NCBI RefSeq assembly: GCF_001898175.1
Contig: NZ_MKTH01000024.1
Span: 229,512-293,511 of the forward strand
Direction of reading: 5' to 3'
From: Cellulomonas sp. 73-92
GTDB lineage: Bacteria > Actinomycetota > Actinomycetes > Actinomycetales > Cellulomonadaceae
Length of the DNA: 64,000 bases
Shown: positions 55,672-64,000 of the stretch, piece after piece
Layout: each line of letters starts with the position of its first letter
How positions within the stretch are numbered: position 1 is the first letter of the stretch
Position numbers and translations under genes: made by a program
The notes under the pieces: model-generated
What the model was told of the DNA's origin: nothing
Seen by the model: the letters and a program-made list of their open reading frames with translations, nothing else
The model's database searches: none

Positions 55672-56972
55672 CAGCCTGCGGCCAGGACCTTGTCGATCGC
55701 CGCGCTGTAGTCCTTCGCAGCCTGCTCCACGGGCACCTGACCGTTCCAGGCCGGCGTCAGGTACTGGGTCTGCAGCCCCTGCCACTCGGCCGCGTTGCCC
55801 TGGACGGGGAGCGGCACGGCGTACTTGCTGGCGTCGATGAACACCTGCAGGTCCTTGAAGTCGGGCATGGCGCTCATCCAGGTCTGCTCGGTCCCGGCGT
55901 AGGCCGGCAGGACGGCCCCGCTCTTCGCCTGGATGTTCGCCGCCTCCTGACCGCTGGCGAACAGGAGGAACTTCTTGACCTCCTGCGGGTGCTTGGTCCC
56001 GGCGAAGCCCACGTTCTCGATGCCGCTGGAGACGGTGGCGCGGCCCGCAGGTCCCACAGGCAGGGGCGCGACGCCGATGTTCGGACGCAGCGCGGTGTTG
56101 TTGTACAGCTGCAGGGCCCAGTAGGCGCCGGACATGTACATGGCCACCTTGCCCTGCTCGAACATGGTCTCAGCCTCGGTGTCGGACATCTGCTGAAGGG
56201 TGGGCGACGAACCGTCCTTCATGATGTCGGTCCAGAACTGAATGCCCTTGATCGCCTCGGGGGTGTCCAGCGCGGCGTGCTTGCCGTCCGCGGCGATCAC
56301 GCGACCGCCGGCCTGGAAGATGGTGTTGTAGTACCCGCTCTGGTAGTCGATCGGGGCCGCGGTGCCCCACACGCCCTTCTTGGTCAGGGCCTTGGCGGTC
56401 GCACGGAAGTCAGCCCAGGTCCAGTCGGCCGTGGGGTAGGCGACACCGGCAGCGTCGAACAGCGCCTTGTTGTACCAGACGGCGTTGGTGTCGAAGTCCT
56501 TGGGAAGCCCGTAGATCTTGCCGTCCCCCTGGTCGTACAGGTCGATGACGGCCTTCGGGTACTTCGACAGGTCGACGTTCTCGGCCTTGATCTCGTCGCT
56601 GATGTCCAGCAGCTGGCCGCCCGCGGCATAGGGACGGATCTGCTGGGCGAGCATCCAGAACGCGTCCGGCGCGGTCCCTCCCTGGGCACCGGTCTGCAAC
56701 GTCGACCAGTACTGGGGCCACGGCAGCTCCTGGACGTTGACGGTGATGTTCGGGTTCTCCTTGGTGAACGCGGCTGCGATCTCCTTCATCGCAGGAGTCT
56801 GGGTACCGGCCCACACCTCATAGGTGATGGTCACCGGCGCGGCAGGTGTGGTGGCCGCAGCGCCGGTGGTAGCTCCGGCGGTGCTCGTCGGCGTCCCGTT
56901 CCCACTGCTGCACGCTGCCAGCAGCGCGATGCCCGCCGCCGCGGCGACGACGCCCAACCGTCTCTTGTGCAT
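55671..56972 (-). CDS. Sugar ABC transporter extracellular substrate-binding lipoprotein
   Basis: Lipobox LLAACSSGNG; TITYEVWAGTQTPAMKEIAAAFTKENPNITVNVQELPWPQYW. Confidence 0.92.
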   Translation of the reverse strand: MHKRRLGVVAAAAGIALLAACSSGNGTPTSTAGATTGAAATTPAAPVTITYEVWAGTQTPAMKEIAAAFTKENPNITVNVQELPWPQYWSTLQTGAQGGTAPDAFWMLAQQIRPYAAGGQLLDISDEIKAENVDLSKYPKAVIDLYDQGDGKIYGLPKDFDTNAVWYNKALFDAAGVAYPTADWTWADFRATAKALTKKGVWGTAAPIDYQSGYYNTIFQAGGRVIAADGKHAALDTPEAIKGIQFWTDIMKDGSSPTLQQMSDTEAETMFEQGKVAMYMSGAYWALQLYNNTALRPNIGVAPLPVGPAGRATVSSGIENVGFAGTKHPQEVKKFLLFASGQEAANIQAKSGAVLPAYAGTEQTWMSAMPDFKDLQVFIDASKYAVPLPVQGNAAEWQGLQTQYLTPAWNGQVPVEQAAKDYSAAIDKVLAAG

Positions 56973-56991
56973 GGGGGTCCTTTCGTGTGCT

Positions 56992-57009
56992 CCGGTCGTC
57001 ATCGACCGG
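56992..57009 (-). other. Intercistronic stem-loop across the GH97 stop codon
   Basis: CCGGTCG-TCAT-CGACCGG, perfect 7-bp stem. Confidence 0.4.
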
Positions 57010-59530
57010 GGTGGGGGGTGGTGTGCAGGCCTGAGGTCGGCACCAGGACGCGGGCGTTGGCCCAGTCCACGTGCGCCGGCGAGTCATCGACGTCCTCGGG
57101 AAGGGTGCGCAGGGTCAACGTGTCGATCCCGGTGACGTCCACGTCGAGCGGGACCGCCGGTGCGCCTCCGCTCACCGACACCCGGACGAGCGCCCGTCCG
57201 TCACCGAGCACCTCCGCCGAGGCGGCGGAGGTCGGTGTCTCGTCATCGACCCCGACGTCGACGGTGAAGCGCGTGGCGTGCCCGTCGAGTGCGAGCACGA
57301 TCTCCGACGGCGTGGACACGCCGAATCCGTCGGCGGCAGGGATCGAGGCGATCCGCATCGGGACTCCGTCGCGCGGGTTCCCGCCGCCGTTGCTCATGTC
57401 GCGCTCGACGGGGCCGCTCTCGTTGCGGAAGCCCAGCATCGGCAGCCGCGACACGACGTGCCGACCTGCGGTCAGGGGAACGACGAGGCGGGCGTGAGCG
57501 ATGTTCGGCACGCCGTCCTCGCCCGGCTCCTCGACCGTCACGATGCCGTGATCCCCGGTCCTCCGCCGTGCGGGAGCCGTGACCCGCCAACGTCCGTCGC
57601 CGAGATCGTCGGCCGACCATCCGGGCGGGGTGCGCAGCGTGGCCTTCGTCGAGACGGTGAGGACGACCTCGCCGCGGTCGTCGAGCCCGCCTCGCGCCGG
57701 TTCGACGACGGGCGCCGCCAGCACCGGCCGCCGGCGGGCCCTGAAGGTGTCGGACGCCGGCGGGGCCAGGATCGCTGCACATCCGCCGTTCTCTGCGACG
57801 TCCACCGTCAGGTTCCCCTGCACCACCTCGGCACGACCCCGCAGGCCGCCCGCAGGGTCGTCGTCAACGATCCATGCCTGCCATGGCCCGTCGCCCAGGC
57901 GTCCCAGCGGCACGCGGAGCGTGCGGGCCGGGCCGACCGCGACGGCGCCGACGAACCAGCGATCCCCGTGGCGGCGGGCCAGGACCGCCTCCGTGTCCGG
58001 CGAGCCGCCGAGCAGCCGCGTCTCGTCCCACGTCGCGGGGAGCTCGCTGAGGAGCGACGTGGCGTGCACCGACGCCGCGTACACGTCGACGCTGTCGGCG
58101 AAGTGCGTGATGCCGCTCTCGAAGACGACGGCCTGCGCCAGCTCGTGCCCGTCGCTCGTCGTTCGGTCCTTCGCGCTCCAGGCGACCGGGGTGAAGTCCA
58201 TGGCGCCCAGGACGTTCCGAGTGAACGGCAGCGCGACGTTGTGGACGGCGGTGAGCGGGGCGTCGGAGTAGAAGACGTAGTACTCGGAGCCGCGGACGGC
58301 CTCGTAGCCGACGACCTGCGGCCAGGTGCGGACCCACCCGCGGGGGATCACCGAACCATGGAAGTTCACCATCAGCCCGAGGCGCGCGCTCTCGGCGAGG
58401 ATCGTGTCGTACCAGCGGTAGCGGTCCTTGGACTCGGACTCCATGAAGTCGACCTTGATGCCCGCGACACCCCAGGACCGCCACAGCGCGAGCCGGGCGA
58501 GCTTCTCCGGCCCGTCGAGGTCGTGCCAGACCGTCCAGAGGTGCACCTGGACGCCCCGGTGGCTGGCGTACGCGACGATGTCGGGCACCCAGGTTTCTTC
58601 CCACCCGCAGTCGATGAGCAGGTGCTCCCACCCGAACTCGGCGGCGCGGTCCACGAAGTGGCGCTGGGTGTCCAGCTGTGCGCCGGAGTAGAAGTCCGAC
58701 CACCAGGACCAGGCGGCTCGGCCCGGGCGGACCCACTCCGCCGCCTCCAGCGCGGCGCTCGGCGGCGGCGCGAGCTCATCGACGAGGCGACTCTCGACGA
58801 CCGCCGCAAGCGTGCCCAGGAGCAGCACCCGCCATGGGGTGAGGGCGCCACGCGCGATCTCCACCTTGTCGTCCGCGAGCACCAGGCCGATCGTCCCGTC
58901 CGCAGCCACCGTCGCGTGGGCGCCGCTGTAGCGCCCGTCGATCGCGGACTCCGAGAGCAACAGGTAGTCGGTGCTCAACGCCGGACCCAGCCGCAGGAGG
59001 ACCGGAAGGCCGTACGCCCCGGGCTCCAGGGCCTCGAGGTCCGCACCGTACCGAGGCGTCTCGTACCACGTCTGGTAGTCCTGCACCCACGCACGCGTAC
59101 CGGCCGGCGGCCGCAGCACGGTGCCGTCAGCCTCGAGCCACGCGACACCCTCGAGGTCGTCGATCGCGTACCGCACCGCGATGCCGTCGGCGGCGCAACG
59201 AATGACGATCTGCCACGAGCGGCCGCCGGCATGCCGAAGCCGGATCTCGGTCTGGTCCTGCCGGATCGGGAGCACGCCGGTCGACTTGCCGGACCGGGCG
59301 ATCCAGGAGTCCTCGATGCGCTCCCGCCGAACGTCGACGACGTCGGAGCCCAGCGCGAGGTCGACGCCGTCCACCACGATCCCCAGCTGCATCGTCACGA
59401 CGGCCCGACCGCACAGCTCGGCGTCCAGGCGCACGCCGGCGCCGGACACGACGACGCACCCGCCGGGACCGTCGTGGGTACCGAGCTCGATCCGTCGTGC
59501 CGGCGCTGGGCGCTCGTTCACCTCGACCAC
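56999..59530 (-). CDS. Glycoside hydrolase family 97-like (alpha-glucosidase/alpha-galactosidase) with extra C-terminal region
   Basis: AWSWWSDFYSGAQLDTQRHFVDRAAEFGWEHLLIDCGWE...VAGIKVDFMES...LMVNFHGSVIPRGWVRTWPQVVGYEAVRGSEYY...NVALPFTRNVLGAMDFTPVAW. Confidence 0.82.
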   Translation of the reverse strand: MVEVNERPAPARRIELGTHDGPGGCVVVSGAGVRLDAELCGRAVVTMQLGIVVDGVDLALGSDVVDVRRERIEDSWIARSGKSTGVLPIRQDQTEIRLRHAGGRSWQIVIRCAADGIAVRYAIDDLEGVAWLEADGTVLRPPAGTRAWVQDYQTWYETPRYGADLEALEPGAYGLPVLLRLGPALSTDYLLLSESAIDGRYSGAHATVAADGTIGLVLADDKVEIARGALTPWRVLLLGTLAAVVESRLVDELAPPPSAALEAAEWVRPGRAAWSWWSDFYSGAQLDTQRHFVDRAAEFGWEHLLIDCGWEETWVPDIVAYASHRGVQVHLWTVWHDLDGPEKLARLALWRSWGVAGIKVDFMESESKDRYRWYDTILAESARLGLMVNFHGSVIPRGWVRTWPQVVGYEAVRGSEYYVFYSDAPLTAVHNVALPFTRNVLGAMDFTPVAWSAKDRTTSDGHELAQAVVFESGITHFADSVDVYAASVHATSLLSELPATWDETRLLGGSPDTEAVLARRHGDRWFVGAVAVGPARTLRVPLGRLGDGPWQAWIVDDDPAGGLRGRAEVVQGNLTVDVAENGGCAAILAPPASDTFRARRRPVLAAPVVEPARGGLDDRGEVVLTVSTKATLRTPPGWSADDLGDGRWRVTAPARRRTGDHGIVTVEEPGEDGVPNIAHARLVVPLTAGRHVVSRLPMLGFRNESGPVERDMSNGGGNPRDGVPMRIASIPAADGFGVSTPSEIVLALDGHATRFTVDVGVDDETPTSAASAEVLGDGRALVRVSVSGGAPAVPLDVDVTGIDTLTLRTLPEDVDDSPAHVDWANARVLVPTSGLHTTPHPGR

Positions 59531-59819
59531 AAGGGCTCCGTGTCATCGAACCAGGCGGCGGAACGTCGCCGTGCTCAGGGACGCTACATGGAGCCCGAGG
59601 GACGATGACAGGCGGTTTCCGACGAGCTACCTGGACGAAACGACGACGCGGATTGGCCTGGCCCGCACCCGACGCCGATCAAACGGGCACCCTGCGGGGA
59701 CGATCGGTGCATCATCCGCCGGCGACCCGCCCGGCGCGTCGCACGTCGACGACACCCCGTGCACCGCTGAGCGAAACGTCCAGGTGTCGAGACGGAATCC
59801 CCTGGCGCAGCCCGTCCTC

Positions 59820-60002
59820 TCACGCACCCGCGTCCTCGTCGAGCGGACGGGCCAGCACGAGGTCGAGCAGCCCGCGCAGCTCCTCGCGCTGCGAGGGGTC
59901 GAGGCCGCCGAGGGTGCGGGCGAAGACCTCGTCGGCGAACCGGGACGCCGACTCGAGCAGGCGCTGCCTTTCGGGGGTGGCGACCGAGCGGCAGACGATC
60001 AT
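59820..60002 (-). pseudogene. MarR-family regulator remnant (C-terminal helices only)
   Basis: MIVCRSVATPERQRLLESASRFADEVFARTLGGLDPSQREELRGLLDLVLARPLDEDAGA; no HTH in frame upstream. Confidence 0.55.
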
Positions 60003-60038
60003 CGCCGCGATGTCGCTGCTGGAGAGGTTGCTGGACTG

Positions 60039-60290
60039 ATGGTCACCGTCACCGAGCGGCGGACGCCGCAGGCGGAGCGCTTCGACAGGCGGCTGCTGCC
60101 GCCGATGATGGTCTCGGCGCTGTACCTGGCGACCGCGATCGGTCAGCCGTTGATCGGCCGCTTCGTCGACAGCTGCGGCGCCAGGCGCACGTTCCTCATC
60201 GGCGCAGCGCTCACCCTCACCGCGGGCGTCGTCGGCGTGCTCTCGCCGACCGGGCGCTCCCCCAGGTCGGCCGCGAGAAGGACGAGAGCC
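60039..60290 (+). pseudogene. MFS transporter remnant with internal in-frame deletion and lost C-terminus
   Basis: MVTVTERRTPQAERFDRRLLPPMMVSALYLATAIGQPLIGRFVDSCGARRTFLIGAALTLTAGVVGVLSPTGRSP; TM1/loop segment missing and only about 2-3 TMs remain. Confidence 0.65.
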
Positions 60291-60319
60291 GCCGGCCTCA
60301 GCGGTGACGGGTCCGTCCG

Positions 60320-62278
60320 TCACAGCCCCAGGTTGGCCCCCATCACCACCGTGCGGTCGGGCGGCAGGTGGAACACCTCCGTGCGGTTGGCGGCGTTGTG
60401 CGCCATCCAGACGAACAGCCGCTCCTGCCAGCCCGTCATCCGCGGCGCCCCGCTGGCGTGCAGGGTCAGCACGGACAGGAAGTAGTGCGCATCGGCGATG
60501 TCGACGTCCAGCTCGGGCGACGTCCCGATGGCCAGCGCCAGCCCCCGGGGGATGTCCTGGCTGTCGTTGAAGCCGACCCGCACCGTCACGTGCACGATGC
60601 CGTCGTCGCCGTAGCCCAGGTCGTCCACCTGCACGCGGTCCGCGTGCCGGATGTGCGGCACGTTCTCGTTGACGATCTGCACGATGGCGACGTGCTCGTG
60701 CAGCACGTGGTTGAAGGTGACGTGCGAGCGCAGGGCCAGCGGCGTCGTCGTCTTGTTGGGGTGCGGGAACACGGCGAAGCCCGGCACGCGCGCGACACCC
60801 TTCTCGCGCACCATGGTGACGAACTCGTCCAGGGGTCCCTCCAGCCGGGCACGCTGCTCGTTGAGGGTCCGTGCGCCCGTGCGCCAGGTGGTCATCAGGG
60901 TGACCACGACCCCGGCGATGAGCAGCGGCAGCCACCCGCCGCTGACGATCTTCAGCAGGTTCGCGCCGAAGAACAGGATCTCCAGGCCGCCGACGACGAC
61001 GCTGTAGGCGACCACCTTCCACGGCGCCCAACCCCACACCCGTTTGGCCAGCAGCAGGAACAGCAGGCTGGTGAGGACCAGCGTGCCGGTCACCGCCAGC
61101 CCGTAGGCGGTGGCCAGGTGCGCCGAGCTGCGGAACACGCCGATCAGCACGAGCACGCCCACGAAGAGGATCCAGTTCACCGCGGGCACGTAGATCTGGC
61201 CGCCCTCCTCCCGAGAGGTGTGGCGCACCGCCAGTCGGGGGAACAGGCCCAGCCGCACGGCCTGCCGGGACACCGAGTAGGCGCCGGAGATCACCGCCTG
61301 GGACGCGATGACGGTCGCCACGGTTGCGAGCACGACGAGCGGCAGCGTCGCCCAGCCCGGGGCCATGCGGAAGAACGGGTTGGCCGTGGTGCTCGGGTCG
61401 CGCAGGATCATCGCGCCCTGGCCGAAGTAGTTGAGGATCAGCGCGGGAAACACGACCAGGTACCACGCGCGGCGGATCGCGTGCGGCCCGAAGTGGCCCA
61501 TGTCCGCGTACAGCGCCTCCGCGCCGGTGATCGTCAGCACCACCGCCCCGAGCGCGATGAAGGCGACGAACGGGCGGTCGACGACGAAGGCCAGCGCGTA
61601 GGTCGGCGAGAGCGCACGCAGCACCCCGGGGTTGCGCACGATCTGCGGCACCCCGAGCACGGCCAGCACGACGAACCACGCGGCCATCACGGGCGCGAAG
61701 GCCCGGCTGACGGTTTCGGTCCCCCGCCGCTGCACGACGAAGAGCAGCGTGAGGATCACCACGGACACCGGCAGCACCAGCTGCTGCAGGCCCGGGTCCG
61801 CCACGGCGAGACCCTCCATCGCGGACATCACGGAGATCGCCGGCGTGATGACGCTGTCGCCGTAGAACAGCGCCGCGCCGAAGATCCCGAGCAGCGTGGC
61901 CGCGGCGAGCCGCCGCGGGTCGCCGAGGCGCTCCCGCAGCAGCGCGACGAGGGCGAGGATGCCGCCCTCCCCCTCGTTGTCGGCGCGCATGATCAGCGCG
62001 ACGTACTTCACCGACACCACGACGGTGATGGACCAGAACACCATCGACACCACGCCGAGCACGTCGCCGGCGGTCGGCTGCACCTCGTTGTGGTCGATGC
62101 TGAACACGGTCTGCAGCGCGTACAGCGGGCTGGTCCCGATGTCGCCGAAGACGACGCCGAGCGCGCCGAGCGCGAGGGCTGTCCCCCCGTGGCGGACCAG
62201 GCGCCCCGGCGGCGGGGCGGCGGCGTCCGTCGTGGCCTGCGTGCCACCGGGATCGTCCGAGACCTGCGCGTCGCTCAC
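60320..62278 (-). CDS. kup: KUP system potassium uptake protein
   Basis: LALGALGVVFGDIGTSPLYALQTVF; ADNEGEGGILALVALL; GDSVITPAISVMSAMEGL. Confidence 0.95.
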   Translation of the reverse strand: MSDAQVSDDPGGTQATTDAAAPPPGRLVRHGGTALALGALGVVFGDIGTSPLYALQTVFSIDHNEVQPTAGDVLGVVSMVFWSITVVVSVKYVALIMRADNEGEGGILALVALLRERLGDPRRLAAATLLGIFGAALFYGDSVITPAISVMSAMEGLAVADPGLQQLVLPVSVVILTLLFVVQRRGTETVSRAFAPVMAAWFVVLAVLGVPQIVRNPGVLRALSPTYALAFVVDRPFVAFIALGAVVLTITGAEALYADMGHFGPHAIRRAWYLVVFPALILNYFGQGAMILRDPSTTANPFFRMAPGWATLPLVVLATVATVIASQAVISGAYSVSRQAVRLGLFPRLAVRHTSREEGGQIYVPAVNWILFVGVLVLIGVFRSSAHLATAYGLAVTGTLVLTSLLFLLLAKRVWGWAPWKVVAYSVVVGGLEILFFGANLLKIVSGGWLPLLIAGVVVTLMTTWRTGARTLNEQRARLEGPLDEFVTMVREKGVARVPGFAVFPHPNKTTTPLALRSHVTFNHVLHEHVAIVQIVNENVPHIRHADRVQVDDLGYGDDGIVHVTVRVGFNDSQDIPRGLALAIGTSPELDVDIADAHYFLSVLTLHASGAPRMTGWQERLFVWMAHNAANRTEVFHLPPDRTVVMGANLGL

Positions 62279-62341
62279 CCGCGCATCGTGGCACGAGACA
62301 TCCGTGGCGACCGCCGCAGGAGTCCACCAACGGCGCCCGTG

Positions 62342-64000
62342 TCAGGGTTCGTCGATCGACGCGTCGCGGTGCAGCAGCAGGTCGGCGACGAGCGCGGTCC
62401 ACCCCGTCTGGTGCGAGGCGCCGAGGCCCTGGCCGGTGTCGCCGTGGAAGTACTCGTGGAACAGCACGTCGCGCTGCCAGGCGACGCCGTCGCGGAACGG
62501 TGGACCGTCGCCGAGCGCGGGGCGCCGGCCGTCGGCGCCTGGCAGGAGGACGGACGTCACGCGCCGGCTCAGCTCGGTCGCGGCCTCCGACAGCGTCATG
62601 GTCCGCCCCGAGCCGGTCGGCAGCTCGAGCCGCAGCCCGTCGCCGTACAGCCGCGCGAACCTCCGCAGCCCGTGGATGAGCATGACGTTGGCGGGCAGCC
62701 AGACCGGCCCGCGCCAGTTGGAGTTGCCGCCGAACACGCCGCTCCGCGACTCGCCCGGCTCGTAGCCGACCTCGGCCCGGAACCCGGGCAGGTCGAGGAC
62801 GAAGGGCTGGTCCCGGTGCCGCTTGGACAGCGACCGGATGCCGTACGGCGAGAGGAACTCCTCCTCGTCGAGCACCGCCGCCAGCAGGCGGTGCAGGTTC
62901 GCCGTCGGCACCATCGCCAGCAGCCGTCCCAGCCCCCCGTCGCGCTCGTGCGTCACGCTCAGCGGGTCGGCGAACTCGGGCCGGTGGGCCATGAACCAGT
63001 CGAGCTCCGCGGCGAACCCCGGCAGCCGGCCGAGCGTGCCCGTGCCGAGCGTCGTCGTGGCGATCATCGGCAGCAGCCCGACGAGCGAGCGCACGCGGAT
63101 CGGCGTACGGGTGCCGTCAGCGGCGGCGAGGACGTCGTAGTAGAAGCCGTCGGCCTCGTCCCACAGGTTCTGCCGGCGGGCGGCGGTCGCGATGTAGGCG
63201 AAGTGCTCGAGGAACTTCGTGGCCATGGTCTCGTAGGCGTCGTCGTGCTCGGCGAGGACGAGGGCGATCTCGAGCATGTCCAGGCAGTACATCGCCATCC
63301 ACGCCGTGCCGTCGCTCTGCTCGAGCCGCCCGGCGACCGGCAGGGGCGCGGAACGGTCGATCGGGCCGATGTTGTCCAGGCCGAGGAACCCGCCCTCGAA
63401 GACGTTGTCGCCGCCCTCGTCCTCCCGGTTCACCCACCAGGTGAAGTTGATGAGCAGGCGCTGGAACGTGCGCTCGAGGAACTCGTAGTCGTCGTCGCCC
63501 GCGCAGTGGAACACGCGCAGCGCGGCCCACGCCTGCACCGGTGGGTTGACGTCGCCGAAGGCCCACTCGTACGCGGGGATCTGGCCGCCCGGGTGCATGT
63601 AGGTGTCCTGGAGCAGCATGAGGAGCTGCTCCTTGGCGAGCTCGGGATCGACGTGCGCCAGGGCGACGGCCTGGAACGCGAGGTCCCACGCGGCGAACCA
63701 CGGGTACTCCCACGCGTCCGGCATCGAGAACACGTCCTGGGCCGACAGGTGCCGCCAGGCCGAGTTGCGCCCGCCGCGGCGCGCGTCGGGCGGCGGCGGC
63801 CCCGCGGGATCCCCATCGAGCCACTCGTGGACGTCGTAGTCGTAGAACTGCTTGCCCCACAGCAGCCCGGCGAACGCCTGACGGGCCAGCCCCGCCTCGT
63901 CCGGGGTGAACCGGGGGCCGACGAGGGCCGCGTAGAACTCGTCGGCCTCGCGCTCGCGCTGCGCCATGACGGCCGCGAAGTCGTCGCCGAGGCCCGACAC
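62342..64000 (-). CDS. GH63-like glucosidase / MGH1-type glycoside hydrolase (5' part probably outside window)
   Basis: QAFAGLLWGKQFYDYDVHEWLDGDP...SMPDAWEYPWFAAWDLAFQ...GGNSNWRGPVWLPANVMLIHGLRRF; frame open to window end. Confidence 0.82.
   Translation of the reverse strand: MSGLGDDFAAVMAQREREADEFYAALVGPRFTPDEAGLARQAFAGLLWGKQFYDYDVHEWLDGDPAGPPPPDARRGGRNSAWRHLSAQDVFSMPDAWEYPWFAAWDLAFQAVALAHVDPELAKEQLLMLLQDTYMHPGGQIPAYEWAFGDVNPPVQAWAALRVFHCAGDDDYEFLERTFQRLLINFTWWVNREDEGGDNVFEGGFLGLDNIGPIDRSAPLPVAGRLEQSDGTAWMAMYCLDMLEIALVLAEHDDAYETMATKFLEHFAYIATAARRQNLWDEADGFYYDVLAAADGTRTPIRVRSLVGLLPMIATTTLGTGTLGRLPGFAAELDWFMAHRPEFADPLSVTHERDGGLGRLLAMVPTANLHRLLAAVLDEEEFLSPYGIRSLSKRHRDQPFVLDLPGFRAEVGYEPGESRSGVFGGNSNWRGPVWLPANVMLIHGLRRFARLYGDGLRLELPTGSGRTMTLSEAATELSRRVTSVLLPGADGRRPALGDGPPFRDGVAWQRDVLFHEYFHGDTGQGLGASHQTGWTALVADLLLHRDASIDEP

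Noticed and set aside
57071-59608. 845-aa plus-strand ORF antisense to GH97
   Set aside because: Composition-driven shadow ORF with no motif; the opposite strand encodes the glycoside hydrolase
1-64000. Prophage, transposon, CRISPR or secondary-metabolite cluster
   Set aside because: No transposase, integrase, phage structural, cas, PKS or NRPS motifs and no repeat-spacer pattern were seen in the translations or sequence

Overview
This is a high-GC actinobacterial chromosomal window, densely coding. I saw no rRNA, tRNA, CRISPR array or intact mobile element. From left to right it contains: a MarR tail; a MarP-like CvpA/serine protease; MFS, HdeD, DUF2252 and cation/H+ antiporter genes; a HelR/HelD-like helicase gene preceded by a palindrome resembling the rifamycin-associated element; membrane and esterase genes; a NarL-type two-component pair; an acyltransferase gene running into a truncated YdeI/OmdA gene; an NRAMP-like transporter; and a divergent TetR/MFS pair with two perfect operator-like dyads. 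The most interesting region is about 19.8-27.4 kb. It is a compact minus-strand operon encoding TusA, an MvhD-like Fe-S protein, DsrE2, an HdrA with an internal GltD-like insertion, a second HdrA/QmoB-like protein, a small winged-helix protein, a QmoC/HdrC-E-like membrane Fe-S protein and a CsoR/CstR-type regulator. No AprAB, DsrAB or HdrB is visible. Its promoter region carries a CsoR-type dyad and an exact TGTGA-N6-TCACA (CRP-type) dyad. About 4 kb away is a LacI-sensor/GGDEF/EAL fusion gene, then a FixABCX + CaiA-like acyl-CoA dehydrogenase + CoA-transferase + OFA-MFS + acyl-CoA ligase locus with a second exact CRP-type dyad nearby. The right part holds two sugar-utilisation loci (ROK/XylH-type ABC/GH1; AraC/GH36/GH97/ABC/DUF5107), a decayed MarR/MFS pair, kup and a partial GH63-like glucosidase gene. 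All functional calls come from reading the translations and motifs; no database search was run.
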